A stretch of DNA of 24,520 bases from an uncultured Lachnospiraceae bacterium. Its GTDB lineage: Bacteria; Bacillota; Clostridia; Lachnospirales; Lachnospiraceae. Numbering within the stretch: position 1 is the stretch's first letter; each line of letters begins with the position of its first letter. Below, piece by piece: positions 15,042 to 23,147 of this stretch. Made by a program: the position numbers and the translations under genes. The DNA is taken from NCBI GenBank assembly GCA_905203555.1, contig CAJKWK010000043.1, positions 1 through 24,520 of the forward strand, read 5' to 3'. The notes under the pieces were generated by a model. That model did no database searches. It had not been told where the DNA came from and saw only the letters and a list, made by a program, of their open reading frames with translations.

Positions 15042-15063
15042 GTACTTGTAACTTAAGTACAGT
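15016..15063 (+). promoter_or_regulatory. Two overlapping operator dyads for the YtrA-type repressor
   Basis: Dyad one is ACAGTATAT (15016-15024) with ATATACTGT (15035-15043), covering the end of the -35 to the -10. Dyad two is ACTGTACTT (15039-15047) with AAGTACAGT (15055-15063), covering the start point. Both have perfect 9-bp arms and share ACTGT. They overlap in 15039-15043. An extra half-site ACTGTACATA lies at 14996-15005. GntR repressors bind such dyads, so autorepression is likely. Confidence 0.75.
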
Positions 15064-15105
15064 TATGAAACCAGTGCACAGGTTTTATTGGAACAGGATG
15101 ATTAG

Positions 15106-15486
15106 ATGATGGAAATTATTTTAAGTAATGCGAGTACAAAACCGATTTATGAACAGATTACTTCTCAGATTAAAGGGATGATTATGAGTGGTGAATTAAA
15201 ACCGGGAGATCCTATGCCGTCTATGCGGAAACTGGCAAAGGAACTTCATGTCAGTGTGATTACGACCCAGCGGGCGTATGATGATTTGGGAAAAGATGGA
15301 TTCATCGTGACAGTTCCGGCGAAGGGGACTTTTGTTTCTGCACAAAATCAAGATTTTATTCGAGAGGAAAATCTGCGTAAGATTGAAGAGAATCTGTCAG
15401 AGGTGTGTGAACTTGCAAGGCAGAATGGGGTATCACTGGAATCTTTGAAAGAGATATTAGAAGTATTCTATTGTGAAAACGAGTAG
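15106..15486 (+). CDS. YtrA-subfamily GntR repressor
   Basis: The 126-residue protein is the length typical of YtrA-type regulators: an N-terminal winged helix (about 10-78: KPIYEQITSQIKGMIMSG, then PSMRKLAKELHVS, TTQRAYDDLGKDGFI, GKGTFVS) and a short helical tail of about 40 residues for dimerisation, with no ligand domain. It is the first gene of an operon with an ABC transporter, the usual YtrA setting. AGGA lies nine bases before ATG 15106, and a second ATG at 15109 is equally possible. Control through the two dyads at its promoter is likely. The inducer is unknown; related systems respond to cell-wall-active compounds. Confidence 0.92.
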   Translation: MMEIILSNASTKPIYEQITSQIKGMIMSGELKPGDPMPSMRKLAKELHVSVITTQRAYDDLGKDGFIVTVPAKGTFVSAQNQDFIREENLRKIEENLSEVCELARQNGVSLESLKEILEVFYCENE

Positions 15487-15513
15487 TTGGAAAGAGAAAA
15501 AAGTAAAGGGTGA

Positions 15514-16383
15514 ATGAAACATATGGTAGAGAATGCTATTCAAATTCAGAATTTGTCAAAGGTATATGAAGATTTCTCCTTGAAGAATATTACATTAAAT
15601 ATTCCAAAGGGGAGTATCTTAGGCTTGGTCGGCGCCAATGGTGCGGGCAAGTCCACGATGATTCAATCGCTGTTAGGATTGATTCGCTCAGAGTATGATG
15701 CAATCAACATTTTAGGAAAAGATTTGCGAACACAGGAAAAGGAAATCAAAGAAGATATTGCGGTTATCTATGATGTAAGTCATTATAATCTGCAATATAC
15801 TCCGAAATTTATCGGTTCGATGCTGCAAAAGGTCTATCGGAACTGGGATATGGAAAGATATCATGGATATTTGAAAAGATTTGGACTTCCGGAAGATAAG
15901 AGATTAAAAACTTTTTCGAAAGGAATGAAGATGAAACTGGAGTTTGCGATTGCCTTTAGTCATGCTCCGAAAATATTGATTTTAGATGAGGCGACCAGTG
16001 GGCTGGATCCGGTTTTTCGGGATGAGATTCTGGAGTTGATCCGAGAGTTTACAGAAGAGGAAGAGCATACGGTGCTGATGTCATCTCATATTACCAGTGA
16101 TTTGGATAAAGTAGCGGATTATATCGCATTGATTCACGATGGGACATTACAGTTTGTGAAGACTTATGATGAAATTCGGGGTGATTATGGAATCCTGCAT
16201 TGTGGAAAGGCCTTTTTTGAAACGCTGAGAGAGGAAGATATCGTATCTTTTAAAAAAGAGCCGTATGAGTACAAGGTGCTTGTCAAAAATAAAAATGAGA
16301 TTCTGCGTGTATTTCCTGAGCTGGAGATGGAAAGGGCATCAGTGGAAGATATCATGTTATTTTATGTGAAAGGAGAAATGTAG
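15514..16383 (+). CDS. ABC transporter ATP-binding protein
   Basis: The 289-residue nucleotide-binding subunit of an ABC-2 type exporter has Walker A GANGAGKST, signature FSKGMKMKLE, Walker B ILILDEATSGLDP and switch histidine in SSHIT. The signature has FSKGM where LSGGQ is classic, as is common in the YtrB/EcsA type. A C-terminal segment of about 70 residues follows the ATPase core. AAAGGG (15505-15510) lies close to this ATG; ATG 15523 (MVENAIQ) is the alternative start. It works with the permease encoded two bases downstream. The substrate is unknown. Confidence 0.9.
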   Translation: MKHMVENAIQIQNLSKVYEDFSLKNITLNIPKGSILGLVGANGAGKSTMIQSLLGLIRSEYDAINILGKDLRTQEKEIKEDIAVIYDVSHYNLQYTPKFIGSMLQKVYRNWDMERYHGYLKRFGLPEDKRLKTFSKGMKMKLEFAIAFSHAPKILILDEATSGLDPVFRDEILELIREFTEEEEHTVLMSSHITSDLDKVADYIALIHDGTLQFVKTYDEIRGDYGILHCGKAFFETLREEDIVSFKKEPYEYKVLVKNKNEILRVFPELEMERASVEDIMLFYVKGEM

Positions 16384-16384
16384 A

Positions 16385-17035
16385 ATGTGGGGGATTGTGA
16401 AAAAAGACTTTTATGATACTTTTTGTATTCCGAAAAATTTGTTGGGAAATCTGGGTGGATATTTGGCGCTCTTTCTTTGTGCATTTATAATCGGCCCGGA
16501 TAGAGTTGCGCTGCCCCTGTTTGTGGTGTTATGTATTCCAATGACCACCGTATCTGTTTTGCAGGCGGCACTGGAGCAGGATGAGATGGTGAAATTCGAT
16601 GATATTATGCTGACATATCCACTTACGAAAAAAGAAATTGTGATGGCAAGGTTTATAGATAATATGATATATGTCGGCATAAATGCTGTAATTAGCGTAT
16701 TGATGATGCTGATTTATGTATATGGTGGGAAGACAACGGAACTTCAGACAGGTCTGTTGTATTGTGCATTGGGAGTGGTTGTTTCCCTTGTTACAACTGC
16801 TGTATTCAGTGTGGGATTTTATATTCTGGGAAATAAAAAAGGAACCATTTTATACATAGCGTTAGTGTTGGTGGCAACAATTTCATATTGTTTTACTCAA
16901 CTGAATTTTTCTTTTGCGTGGATTTTGAACATGAATCCATGGCTGCTGTTTGCAATCGGGCTTGTGATTGGGATATTGTCCATGCTGGGAAGTTACTGGG
17001 GATGTGTGAAAATATACACAAGACATCACTCCTAA
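16385..17035 (+). CDS. ABC-2 type permease subunit
   Basis: The 216-residue integral membrane protein has about six hydrophobic segments, including GGYLALFLCAFIIG, LPLFVVLCIPMTTV, INAVISVLMMLIYVY, GVVVSLVTTAVFSVGFYIL, TILYIALVLVATISY and LLFAIGLVIGILSML. The pattern with a KFDDIMLTYPLTKKEIV loop is that of small ABC-2 permeases found next to YtrA/YtrB genes. It starts right after the ATPase stop and presumably pairs with it as a homodimeric pore. It is the last gene of the operon. Confidence 0.88.
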   Translation: MWGIVKKDFYDTFCIPKNLLGNLGGYLALFLCAFIIGPDRVALPLFVVLCIPMTTVSVLQAALEQDEMVKFDDIMLTYPLTKKEIVMARFIDNMIYVGINAVISVLMMLIYVYGGKTTELQTGLLYCALGVVVSLVTTAVFSVGFYILGNKKGTILYIALVLVATISYCFTQLNFSFAWILNMNPWLLFAIGLVIGILSMLGSYWGCVKIYTRHHS

Positions 17036-17066
17036 TCAATTTATATTAGAAAATCTACAGAATCAA

Positions 17067-17154
17067 AGCTCTCTTTTTAGTTGAACTTATAAAAACAGGC
17101 GATTATAATGAAGATGTAAAATTGACGAATGAGTTTATAACAAAAAGGAGAGCT
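17067..17154 (+). repeat. Inverted repeat flanking the purine promoter and covering the RBS
   Basis: AGCTCTCTTTTT (17067-17078) is complementary, with one bulged base, to AAAAAGGAGAGCT (17142-17154), which contains the AAGGAGA ribosome binding site of the next gene. Only transcripts entering from upstream would carry both arms, because the promoter lies between them. Confidence 0.55.
17081..17109 (+). promoter_or_regulatory. Sigma-A promoter of the IMP synthesis operon
   Basis: TTGAAC (17081-17086), a 17-bp spacer and TATAAT (17104-17109). The transcript leader is about 40 nt, too short for a purine riboswitch. Confidence 0.8.
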
Positions 17155-17158
17155 ATCT

Positions 17159-17872
17159 ATGAATATGTTATCCATTGAACAGGAATTAAAGAACAATGCA
17201 TATCCGGGAAGAGGAATCATCCTTGGAAAAAGCGCTGATGGGAAAAAGGCAGTTGCTGCGTATTTTATTATGGGACGCAGTGAGAACAGCCGCAATCGTG
17301 TGTTTGTAGAAGATGGAGAAGGAATCCGCACACAGGCATTTGACCCATCTAAGCTGACAGACCCAAGTTTGATTATTTATGCGCCGGTGCGTGTTCTTGG
17401 AAATAAAACAATTGTAACAAATGGGGATCAGACAGATACCATTTACGAAGGTATGGACGATCAACTGACCTTTGAACAGTCTTTGCGTTCCAGAGAGTTT
17501 GAGCCGGACGCACCGAATTATACACCACGTATTTCCGGTGTTATGCACGTGGAAAAAGGGGTTTATAATTATGCGATGTCAATCTTAAAGAGCAATAACG
17601 GCAATCCGGACAGTTGTCATCGATTTACATTTTCTTATAAGAATCCGGCGGCAGGAGAAGGACATTTTATTCATACTTATATGCATGACGGCAATCCACT
17701 TCCGAGTTTTGAAGGTGAGCCGAAACTGGTTTCCATACCGGATGATATAGAGGCATTCACAGAGTTGTTGTGGAGCAGCTTGAATGAAGAAAATAAAGTC
17801 TCTCTGTTTGTACGTTACATTGATATCGAGACAGGTGCTTATGAGACAAAGATTGTAAATAAGAATAAATAA
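17159..17872 (+). CDS. IMP cyclohydrolase (PurO-type, stand-alone)
   Basis: The 237-residue enzyme closes FAICAR to IMP, the final step of de novo purine synthesis. It matches the PurO-type IMP cyclohydrolase fold rather than the PurH N-domain: YPGRGIILGKSADGKKAVAA near the N-terminus, then YFIMGRSENSRNRVF, APNYTPRISG and RFTFSYKNPAAGEGHFIHTY. AAGGAGA seven bases before the ATG supports the start. The following gene, ten bases on, supplies the preceding step, so the two replace the usual bifunctional PurH. Both appear intact. Confidence 0.9.
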   Translation: MNMLSIEQELKNNAYPGRGIILGKSADGKKAVAAYFIMGRSENSRNRVFVEDGEGIRTQAFDPSKLTDPSLIIYAPVRVLGNKTIVTNGDQTDTIYEGMDDQLTFEQSLRSREFEPDAPNYTPRISGVMHVEKGVYNYAMSILKSNNGNPDSCHRFTFSYKNPAAGEGHFIHTYMHDGNPLPSFEGEPKLVSIPDDIEAFTELLWSSLNEENKVSLFVRYIDIETGAYETKIVNKNK

Positions 17873-17882
17873 GGAGCGCAAA

Positions 17883-19061
17883 ATGAAAGAATTAGAATTG
17901 AAATATGGCTGTAACCCAAATCAGAAACCGTCCCGCATTTATATGCAGGATGGCAGTGACCTTCCGATCGAAGTGTTGTGTGGACGTCCGGGATATATTA
18001 ACTTTTTGGATGCGTTCAACGGCTGGCTGCTTGTTTCTGAACTGAAAAAGGCAACAGGACTTCCGGCGGCTACATCTTTTAAGCATGTATCTCCGGCCGG
18101 TGCGGCGGTAGGACTTCCGTTGACAGAGACTTTGGCAAAGATTTACTGGGTAGATGATCTGGGAGAATTGTCACCGCTGGCATGTGCTTATGCAAGAGCA
18201 AGAGGCGCAGATAGAATGTCCTCTTTTGGAGATTTTATCGCATTATCTGATGTGTGTGATGTGGATACAGCCAGACTGATTAAACGTGAGGTTTCCGATG
18301 GAGTGATTGCACCGGGATTTGAACCGGAGGCTCTGGAACTTCTGAAACAGAAGAAAAAAGGGAATTACAACGTAATTCAGATTGATCCGAATTATGTGCC
18401 GGCTCCGTTGGAACATAAAGAAGTGTTTGGAATTACATTTGAACAGGGAAGAAATGAATTGAAGATTGACGAGGATTTCTTCTCAAATGTTGTGACAAAG
18501 AATAAAGAAATTCCGGAAGAGGCAAAAATCGATCTTGCAATTTCTATGATTACGCTGAAATATACACAGTCCAATTCCGTATGTTATGTCAAGGGCGGAC
18601 AGGCAATCGGTATCGGTGCAGGACAGCAGTCACGCATCCACTGTACGCGTCTTGCCGGTCAGAAAGCTGATAACTGGTGGCTGCGCCAGTCTCCACAAGT
18701 ATTGGGGCTGCAGTTTAAAGACGGCATCGGACGTGCAGACCGCGACAATGCAATTGATCTGTATATCGGGGAAGAATATATGGATGTTCTGGCAGATGGC
18801 GTTTGGGAAAATACATTCAAAGTAAAACCGGAAGTGTTTACAAGAGAAGACAAACGTGCATGGCTGGATAAAATGACAGATGTAGCTCTTGGCTCTGATG
18901 CGTTCTTCCCATTCGGGGATAACATCGAGCGTGCTCATAAGAGCGGCGTGAAATATGTGGCACAGCCGGGTGGTTCTGTTAGAGATGATAATGTAATTGC
19001 TGCATGTAACAAATATGATATGGCAATGGCATTTACCGGAATCCGTTTGTTCCATCACTAA
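17883..19061 (+). CDS. AICAR formyltransferase (stand-alone)
   Basis: The 392-residue enzyme transfers a formyl group from 10-formyl-tetrahydrofolate to AICAR, giving FAICAR. It carries AICAR transformylase signatures of PurH (LKYGCNPNQKPSRIY, TSFKHVSPAGAAVG, KYTQSNSVCYVKGGQAIGIG, QQSRIHCTRLAGQKADNWW, FFPFGDNIERAHKSGVKYV, QPGGSVRDDNVI) but lacks the cyclohydrolase domain, which the preceding gene encodes. AAGGAG lies a few bases before the ATG. Such separate enzymes are common in Clostridia. The gene ends in a strong terminator. Confidence 0.95.
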   Translation: MKELELKYGCNPNQKPSRIYMQDGSDLPIEVLCGRPGYINFLDAFNGWLLVSELKKATGLPAATSFKHVSPAGAAVGLPLTETLAKIYWVDDLGELSPLACAYARARGADRMSSFGDFIALSDVCDVDTARLIKREVSDGVIAPGFEPEALELLKQKKKGNYNVIQIDPNYVPAPLEHKEVFGITFEQGRNELKIDEDFFSNVVTKNKEIPEEAKIDLAISMITLKYTQSNSVCYVKGGQAIGIGAGQQSRIHCTRLAGQKADNWWLRQSPQVLGLQFKDGIGRADRDNAIDLYIGEEYMDVLADGVWENTFKVKPEVFTREDKRAWLDKMTDVALGSDAFFPFGDNIERAHKSGVKYVAQPGGSVRDDNVIAACNKYDMAMAFTGIRLFHH

Positions 19062-19088
19062 AATAAATAACAAAATAGTGTTTAAATA

Positions 19089-19131
19089 ATGCTCTGAGAC
19101 AGCGCTGTTGTTTCAGGGCATTTTTCTTTTT
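19089..19131 (+). terminator. Intrinsic terminator of the IMP synthesis operon
   Basis: ATGCTCTGAGAC (19089-19100) pairs with GTTTCAGGGCAT (19110-19121) over 12 positions with three G-T pairs. TTTTTCTTTTT follows. Confidence 0.85.
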
Positions 19132-19258
19132 ATAGCCATGCATGCGATAAAACAGGAACGAAAAGGGTAACTCTTTTTATCCGGTTACAGAAAAGATTTG
19201 CAAAGTCGGGTGGGTTGTGAGAAAATAGAGTGATGTAAATAGTAGGAGGCTATAGAGT

Positions 19259-19687
19259 ATGGTAATAGAAAGCAAAAGTCCTGAAGATACATTTCAATTG
19301 GGAATGGAACTTGCACGAAACGCAGTTCCGGGGCAGGTGTTTACGCTGACCGGGGATTTGGGCGTTGGGAAAACAGTATTTACACAAGGATTCGCGAAAG
19401 GGCTGGGAATTGAAGAGCCGGTCAGTAGTCCGACATTTACAATCGTACAAGTATATGAAAGCGGAAGACTTCCGTTTTATCATTTTGATGTATATCGGAT
19501 TGGTGATGTGGAAGAGATGGACGAGATCGGTTTCGATGATTATGTCATGGGAGACGGGGTTTCATTGATCGAATGGGCCAATCTTATTGAAGAGATTTTG
19601 CCGGAACATCGCACGAAAGTGACGATTGAGAAAGATTTACAGCAGGGATTTGACTATCGGAAAATCACAATAGAAGAAGTAAAGTGA
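19259..19687 (+). CDS. tsaE: TsaE, ATPase of tRNA t6A synthesis
   Basis: The 142-residue P-loop ATPase is required with TsaB and TsaD for adding threonylcarbamoyl to A37 of ANN-decoding tRNAs. Walker A is GDLGVGKT, and the family signatures SSPTFTIVQVY, FYHFDVYRI and LIEWANLIEEILPE are present. Length is normal. AGGAGG lies ten bases upstream of the ATG. The gene opens a same-strand cluster with tsaB-rimI and tsaD, which all act in one complex. Confidence 0.95.
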   Translation: MVIESKSPEDTFQLGMELARNAVPGQVFTLTGDLGVGKTVFTQGFAKGLGIEEPVSSPTFTIVQVYESGRLPFYHFDVYRIGDVEEMDEIGFDDYVMGDGVSLIEWANLIEEILPEHRTKVTIEKDLQQGFDYRKITIEEVK

Positions 19688-19745
19688 AATAGAAACGTAA
19701 AATAGAAAAAATTAAAATCAATAAAAATCAAATGGGAGGCGAAGT

Positions 19746-20936
19746 ATGAGAGTACTGGCAATTGACAGTTCCGGACTGACTGCAACTGTTGCGATTGTGG
19801 AAGATGAGATTACGCTTGCGGAATATACGGTTAATTATAAAAAAACACATTCACAGACGTTGCTGCCGATGATTGATGAGATGGTGAAAATGACGGAGAC
19901 GGATTTGGATACGATTGATGCAATCGCAGTGGCAGGAGGTCCGGGGTCTTTCACAGGACTGCGAATTGGTTCGGCAACTGCAAAAGGATTGGGACTTGCG
20001 TTAGATAAACCTTTGATCCATATACCGACAGTGGATGGACTGGCGTATAATGTATATGGATGTGAGGATATCATTTGTCCGATTATGGATGCAAGACGAA
20101 ATCAGGTGTATACGGGCATGTATACATTTTCCTGGAAAGCCGGAGAAAAGGAAAATCAATCTCTTAGAGAACCGGTTTTTCAAGTGATGAAGATGCAGAT
20201 GGCGATTTCGGTGGAAGAATTGATTCGCCGTTTGAATAATTATGGCCGCAGAGTAGTATTTGTGGGAGATGGTGTTCCGGTTTATAAAAATATTCTGGCA
20301 GAAGGATTGAAAGTTCCTTATGCTTTTGCTCCTGCCTATATGAACCGCCAGCGTGCAGCTGTTGTCGGAACGCTTGGTATTAAATATTATAAAGCGGGCA
20401 AGACGGAAACTGCAATGGAACATCAGCCGGAGTATCTGCGTGTGTCTCAGGCGGAGCGTGAACGTGCAGAGCGTGAAAAGAATTCCAGAATTACTGTGCA
20501 TGAAATGAAATACAAAGAGGCGGCGGCAATTGCTGAGATGGAGCATCAGATTTTCCCGGATAAATGGAGTGAACGTGCAGTTCTGGATACTCTGGAAAAT
20601 GCACAGACGATTTGTCTGACTGCAGAAAAGGCGGGCAGATTGATCGGATATTTATTTGCTTATGTTGCGGCAGATGAGGCAGATATTGCGAGAGTTGCTG
20701 TCTTGAAAGAATCGCGGAAACAAGGCGTTGGCAGTGAATTGATAAAGGAATTGAAGAAAGTCGGACAAGAGCAGGAGCTGAAAAAGCTGCTTTTGGATGT
20801 TCGCCGCAGCAATACAGCAGCCAGAGCATTTTATAAAAAACATGGATTTACAGAAGATGGGGTGCGTCCGGGATTTTATGAAAAGCCGGAAGAAGATGCG
20901 GTTCTGATGAGCTGTGAAATAAGTGAGGAAAAGTGA
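19746..20936 (+). CDS. TsaB-RimI fusion protein
   Basis: The 396-residue protein joins two enzymes. Residues 1 to about 232 are TsaB (MRVLAIDSSGLTATVAI, VAGGPGSFTGLRIGSATAKG, CPIMDARRNQVY, PEYLR), the inactive partner that organises TsaD. A charged linker (about 233-247) leads to a GNAT acetyltransferase of the RimI type (about 248-396) with acetyl-CoA loop RKQGVGS (324-330) and NTAARAFYKKHGF. RimI acetylates the N-terminus of ribosomal protein S18, and in some species its gene stands beside tsaB. Fused forms are known in Clostridia. The frame is continuous with no sign of an error. GGGAGG precedes the ATG, and the stop overlaps the next start. Confidence 0.95.
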   Translation: MRVLAIDSSGLTATVAIVEDEITLAEYTVNYKKTHSQTLLPMIDEMVKMTETDLDTIDAIAVAGGPGSFTGLRIGSATAKGLGLALDKPLIHIPTVDGLAYNVYGCEDIICPIMDARRNQVYTGMYTFSWKAGEKENQSLREPVFQVMKMQMAISVEELIRRLNNYGRRVVFVGDGVPVYKNILAEGLKVPYAFAPAYMNRQRAAVVGTLGIKYYKAGKTETAMEHQPEYLRVSQAERERAEREKNSRITVHEMKYKEAAAIAEMEHQIFPDKWSERAVLDTLENAQTICLTAEKAGRLIGYLFAYVAADEADIARVAVLKESRKQGVGSELIKELKKVGQEQELKKLLLDVRRSNTAARAFYKKHGFTEDGVRPGFYEKPEEDAVLMSCEISEEK

Positions 20937-21175
20937 TGCGTCAGTATCAGAAGAAAACAAAAGAAGTTTCTTGTGTTGAAAAAATAGTTTGTAATCGGTG
21001 TGGAAGAGCGATTCCGGTATCCAATGGGCATGAGACGCAAGGTGTGTTTCATGTGGAGTATCAGTGGGGATATTTTTCGGAAAAGGATGGTCAAAAGCAC
21101 GTGTTTGACTTGTGTGAGACATGTTATGATGCGATGCTTGAGACGTTTCAGATACCGGTGGAAATAGAGGGATGA
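20936..21175 (+). CDS. Small zinc-ribbon-like protein
   Basis: The 79-residue protein has two CxxC pairs: CNRC near residue 18 and CETC near residue 59, with DLCETCYDAM matching the knuckle of a rubredoxin-like zinc ribbon. Between them lies a GYFSEKDGQKHVFDLC strand region. No function is known. The start is ATG 20936, sharing its A with the TGA of the preceding gene and seven bases after GAGG; the in-frame GTG at 20933 is worse placed. One base separates its stop from the rnz start. Tight packing with t6A and RNase Z genes hints at an RNA-linked role, but that is inference. Confidence 0.75.
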   Translation: MRQYQKKTKEVSCVEKIVCNRCGRAIPVSNGHETQGVFHVEYQWGYFSEKDGQKHVFDLCETCYDAMLETFQIPVEIEG

Positions 21176-21176
21176 T

Positions 21177-22082
21177 ATGTTAGATGTTTGTTTGCTGGGA
21201 TGTGGAGGAATGATGCCATTGCCGTATCGATGGCTGACGGCTCTGCTTACCAGATTTAATGGCAGCAGCCTGTTGATAGATTGTGGAGAAGGAACGCAGA
21301 TTGCAATCAAAGAGAAAGGGTGGAGTTTTAAGCCGATTGATGTAATCTGCTTTACACATTATCATGGGGATCATATTAGCGGCCTTCCGGGGCTTCTTTT
21401 GACAATGGGGAATGCAGACAGGCGTGAGCCCCTTACCTTAATTGGACCAAAGGGACTGGAGCGTGTAGTCAATGCGTTGCGTGTAATCGCACCGGAATTG
21501 CCGTTCCCGATTATTTATAAGGAAATTGAAGGCGCTGAACAGGTCTTTGAGATGAATGGGTATCGGCTGAAAGCGTTTCGTGTGAATCATAATGTGCTTT
21601 GCTATGGATATACGTTGGAGATTGACCGGGCAGGAAAGTTTGATCCGGAACGTGCAAAAGCGGAGGAGATTCCTCAAATGTACTGGAAACACCTGCAGAA
21701 GGGTGAGACAGTAGAATATGAGGGTCGTCTGCTGACTTCGGATCTGGTGCTGGGACCGCCGCGAAAAGGATTGAAACTGACGTATACGACAGATACACGT
21801 CCGACAAATTCAATTCGGGAAAATGCGAAGGGCTCAGACCTGTTTATATGTGAAGGAATGTATGGTGAAAAAGAGAAAGCAGCAAAAGCGGTAGAATATA
21901 AACATATGACATTTTATGAGGCTGCACAGCTGGCAAAGGACGCAGAAGTGAAGGAGTTGTGGCTGACGCATTATAGTCCGTCGATGACTTATGCGGAAGA
22001 ATATATGGAAGACGTCCGCAAGATTTTTCCGGCGGCGAAGGCCGGAAAGGATAAAATGTCCACTGAGTTAAAGTTTGAATAA
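21177..22082 (+). CDS. rnz: Ribonuclease Z
   Basis: The 301-residue metallo-beta-lactamase-fold endonuclease removes 3' trailers from tRNA precursors. It has the zinc motif FTHYHGDHISGLPG, IDCGEGTQIAI near the N-terminus, TYTTDTRPT, and a late histidine in WLTHYSPSM. Length fits the short RNase Z form. AGAGGG lies five bases before ATG 21177. The tRNA-Ser genes further downstream carry no encoded CCA (the first ends CTCTCCG then CTAA), so RNase Z processing is expected in this genome. Confidence 0.92.
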   Translation: MLDVCLLGCGGMMPLPYRWLTALLTRFNGSSLLIDCGEGTQIAIKEKGWSFKPIDVICFTHYHGDHISGLPGLLLTMGNADRREPLTLIGPKGLERVVNALRVIAPELPFPIIYKEIEGAEQVFEMNGYRLKAFRVNHNVLCYGYTLEIDRAGKFDPERAKAEEIPQMYWKHLQKGETVEYEGRLLTSDLVLGPPRKGLKLTYTTDTRPTNSIRENAKGSDLFICEGMYGEKEKAAKAVEYKHMTFYEAAQLAKDAEVKELWLTHYSPSMTYAEEYMEDVRKIFPAAKAGKDKMSTELKFE

Positions 22083-22097
22083 AAAGAGGATAGATAG

Positions 22098-23126
22098 ATG
22101 AGAGAAATCAAAGATATCAATATACTTGCGATTGAAAGCTCTTGTGATGAGACTGCGGCAGCAGTTGTGCATAACGGCAGAGAAGTTTTGTCAAATGTCA
22201 TCTCTTCTCAGATCGATCTGCATAAATTATATGGCGGCGTTGTGCCGGAAATTGCCTCACGCAAGCATATTGAAAAAATCAATCAAGTGATAGAAGAGGC
22301 ATTGAAAGAGGCACAGGTTACATTGGATGATATTGATGCGATTGGCGTGACTTATGGTCCTGGATTGGTGGGAGCGCTGTTGGTAGGTGTGGCAGAGGCG
22401 AAAGCGATTGCTTATGCAAAAAAACTGCCGCTGATCGGTGTGCACCATATTGAAGGACATATTTCTGCAAATTATATAGAACATCCGGATTTAGAACCAC
22501 CGTTTTTGTGTCTGGTTGTATCCGGTGGTCATACACATCTTGTTTGCGTGCGGGATTATGGAAAATACGAAATATTGGGAAGAACGAGAGATGATGCGGC
22601 CGGAGAGGCTTATGATAAGGTTGCTCGTGCGATTGGACTGGGGTATCCGGGGGGTCCGAAGATTGACCGGATTGCAAAGGAAGGAAATCCAAACGCGATT
22701 GTATTCCCTAAGGCTCATATAGAGGATGCGCCGTATGATTTTAGTTTTAGCGGGGTGAAATCTGCTGTTTTAAATTACCTGAATGGCTGTCAGATGAAAG
22801 GTGAAACTTACAATCCGGCAGATGTTGCGGCGTCGTTTCAAAAGGCAGTTGTGGATGTGCTTGTAGAAAATGCAATGAAAGCAGTGGAAGAGTTTGGAAT
22901 ATGTAAATTTGCTATTGCGGGTGGAGTGGCATCGAATAGTGCACTTCGTGAAGGTATGAAGAGAGCTTGTGAAGAACGAAATATTCCATTTTATTATCCT
23001 TCTCCGATTTATTGTACAGATAATGCGGCGATGATCGGAGCGGCGGCTTATTATGAATATCTGGCGGGAACACGTCATGGATGGGATTTGAATGCGGTGC
23101 CGAATTTAAAACTAGGGGAAAGATGA
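22098..23126 (+). CDS. tsaD: TsaD, tRNA N6-threonylcarbamoyltransferase
   Basis: The 342-residue catalytic subunit transfers the threonylcarbamoyl group to A37. Metal ligands are in HHIEGH. ASKHA nucleotide-binding motifs LAIESSCDETAAAVV, LVVSGGHTHLV, GEAYDKVARAIGLGYPGGP and AIAGGVASNSALRE are all intact. Length is standard. It is the third t6A gene in the cluster, separated from tsaB-rimI by the zinc-ribbon gene and rnz. Confidence 0.97.
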   Translation: MREIKDINILAIESSCDETAAAVVHNGREVLSNVISSQIDLHKLYGGVVPEIASRKHIEKINQVIEEALKEAQVTLDDIDAIGVTYGPGLVGALLVGVAEAKAIAYAKKLPLIGVHHIEGHISANYIEHPDLEPPFLCLVVSGGHTHLVCVRDYGKYEILGRTRDDAAGEAYDKVARAIGLGYPGGPKIDRIAKEGNPNAIVFPKAHIEDAPYDFSFSGVKSAVLNYLNGCQMKGETYNPADVAASFQKAVVDVLVENAMKAVEEFGICKFAIAGGVASNSALREGMKRACEERNIPFYYPSPIYCTDNAAMIGAAAYYEYLAGTRHGWDLNAVPNLKLGER

Positions 23127-23147
23127 TTTTGCGATAAGGAGGAACGT

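Noticed and set aside
17110..17158. A purine riboswitch in front of the IMP synthesis genes
   Set aside because: The leader from the consensus promoter is only about 40 nt and lacks the three-helix aptamer pattern.
20001..21310. Several 100-180-codon minus-strand frames across tsaB-rimI and rnz
   Set aside because: All are opposite well-identified genes, are rich in Ser/His/Ile from complement codons and carry no recognisable motif.
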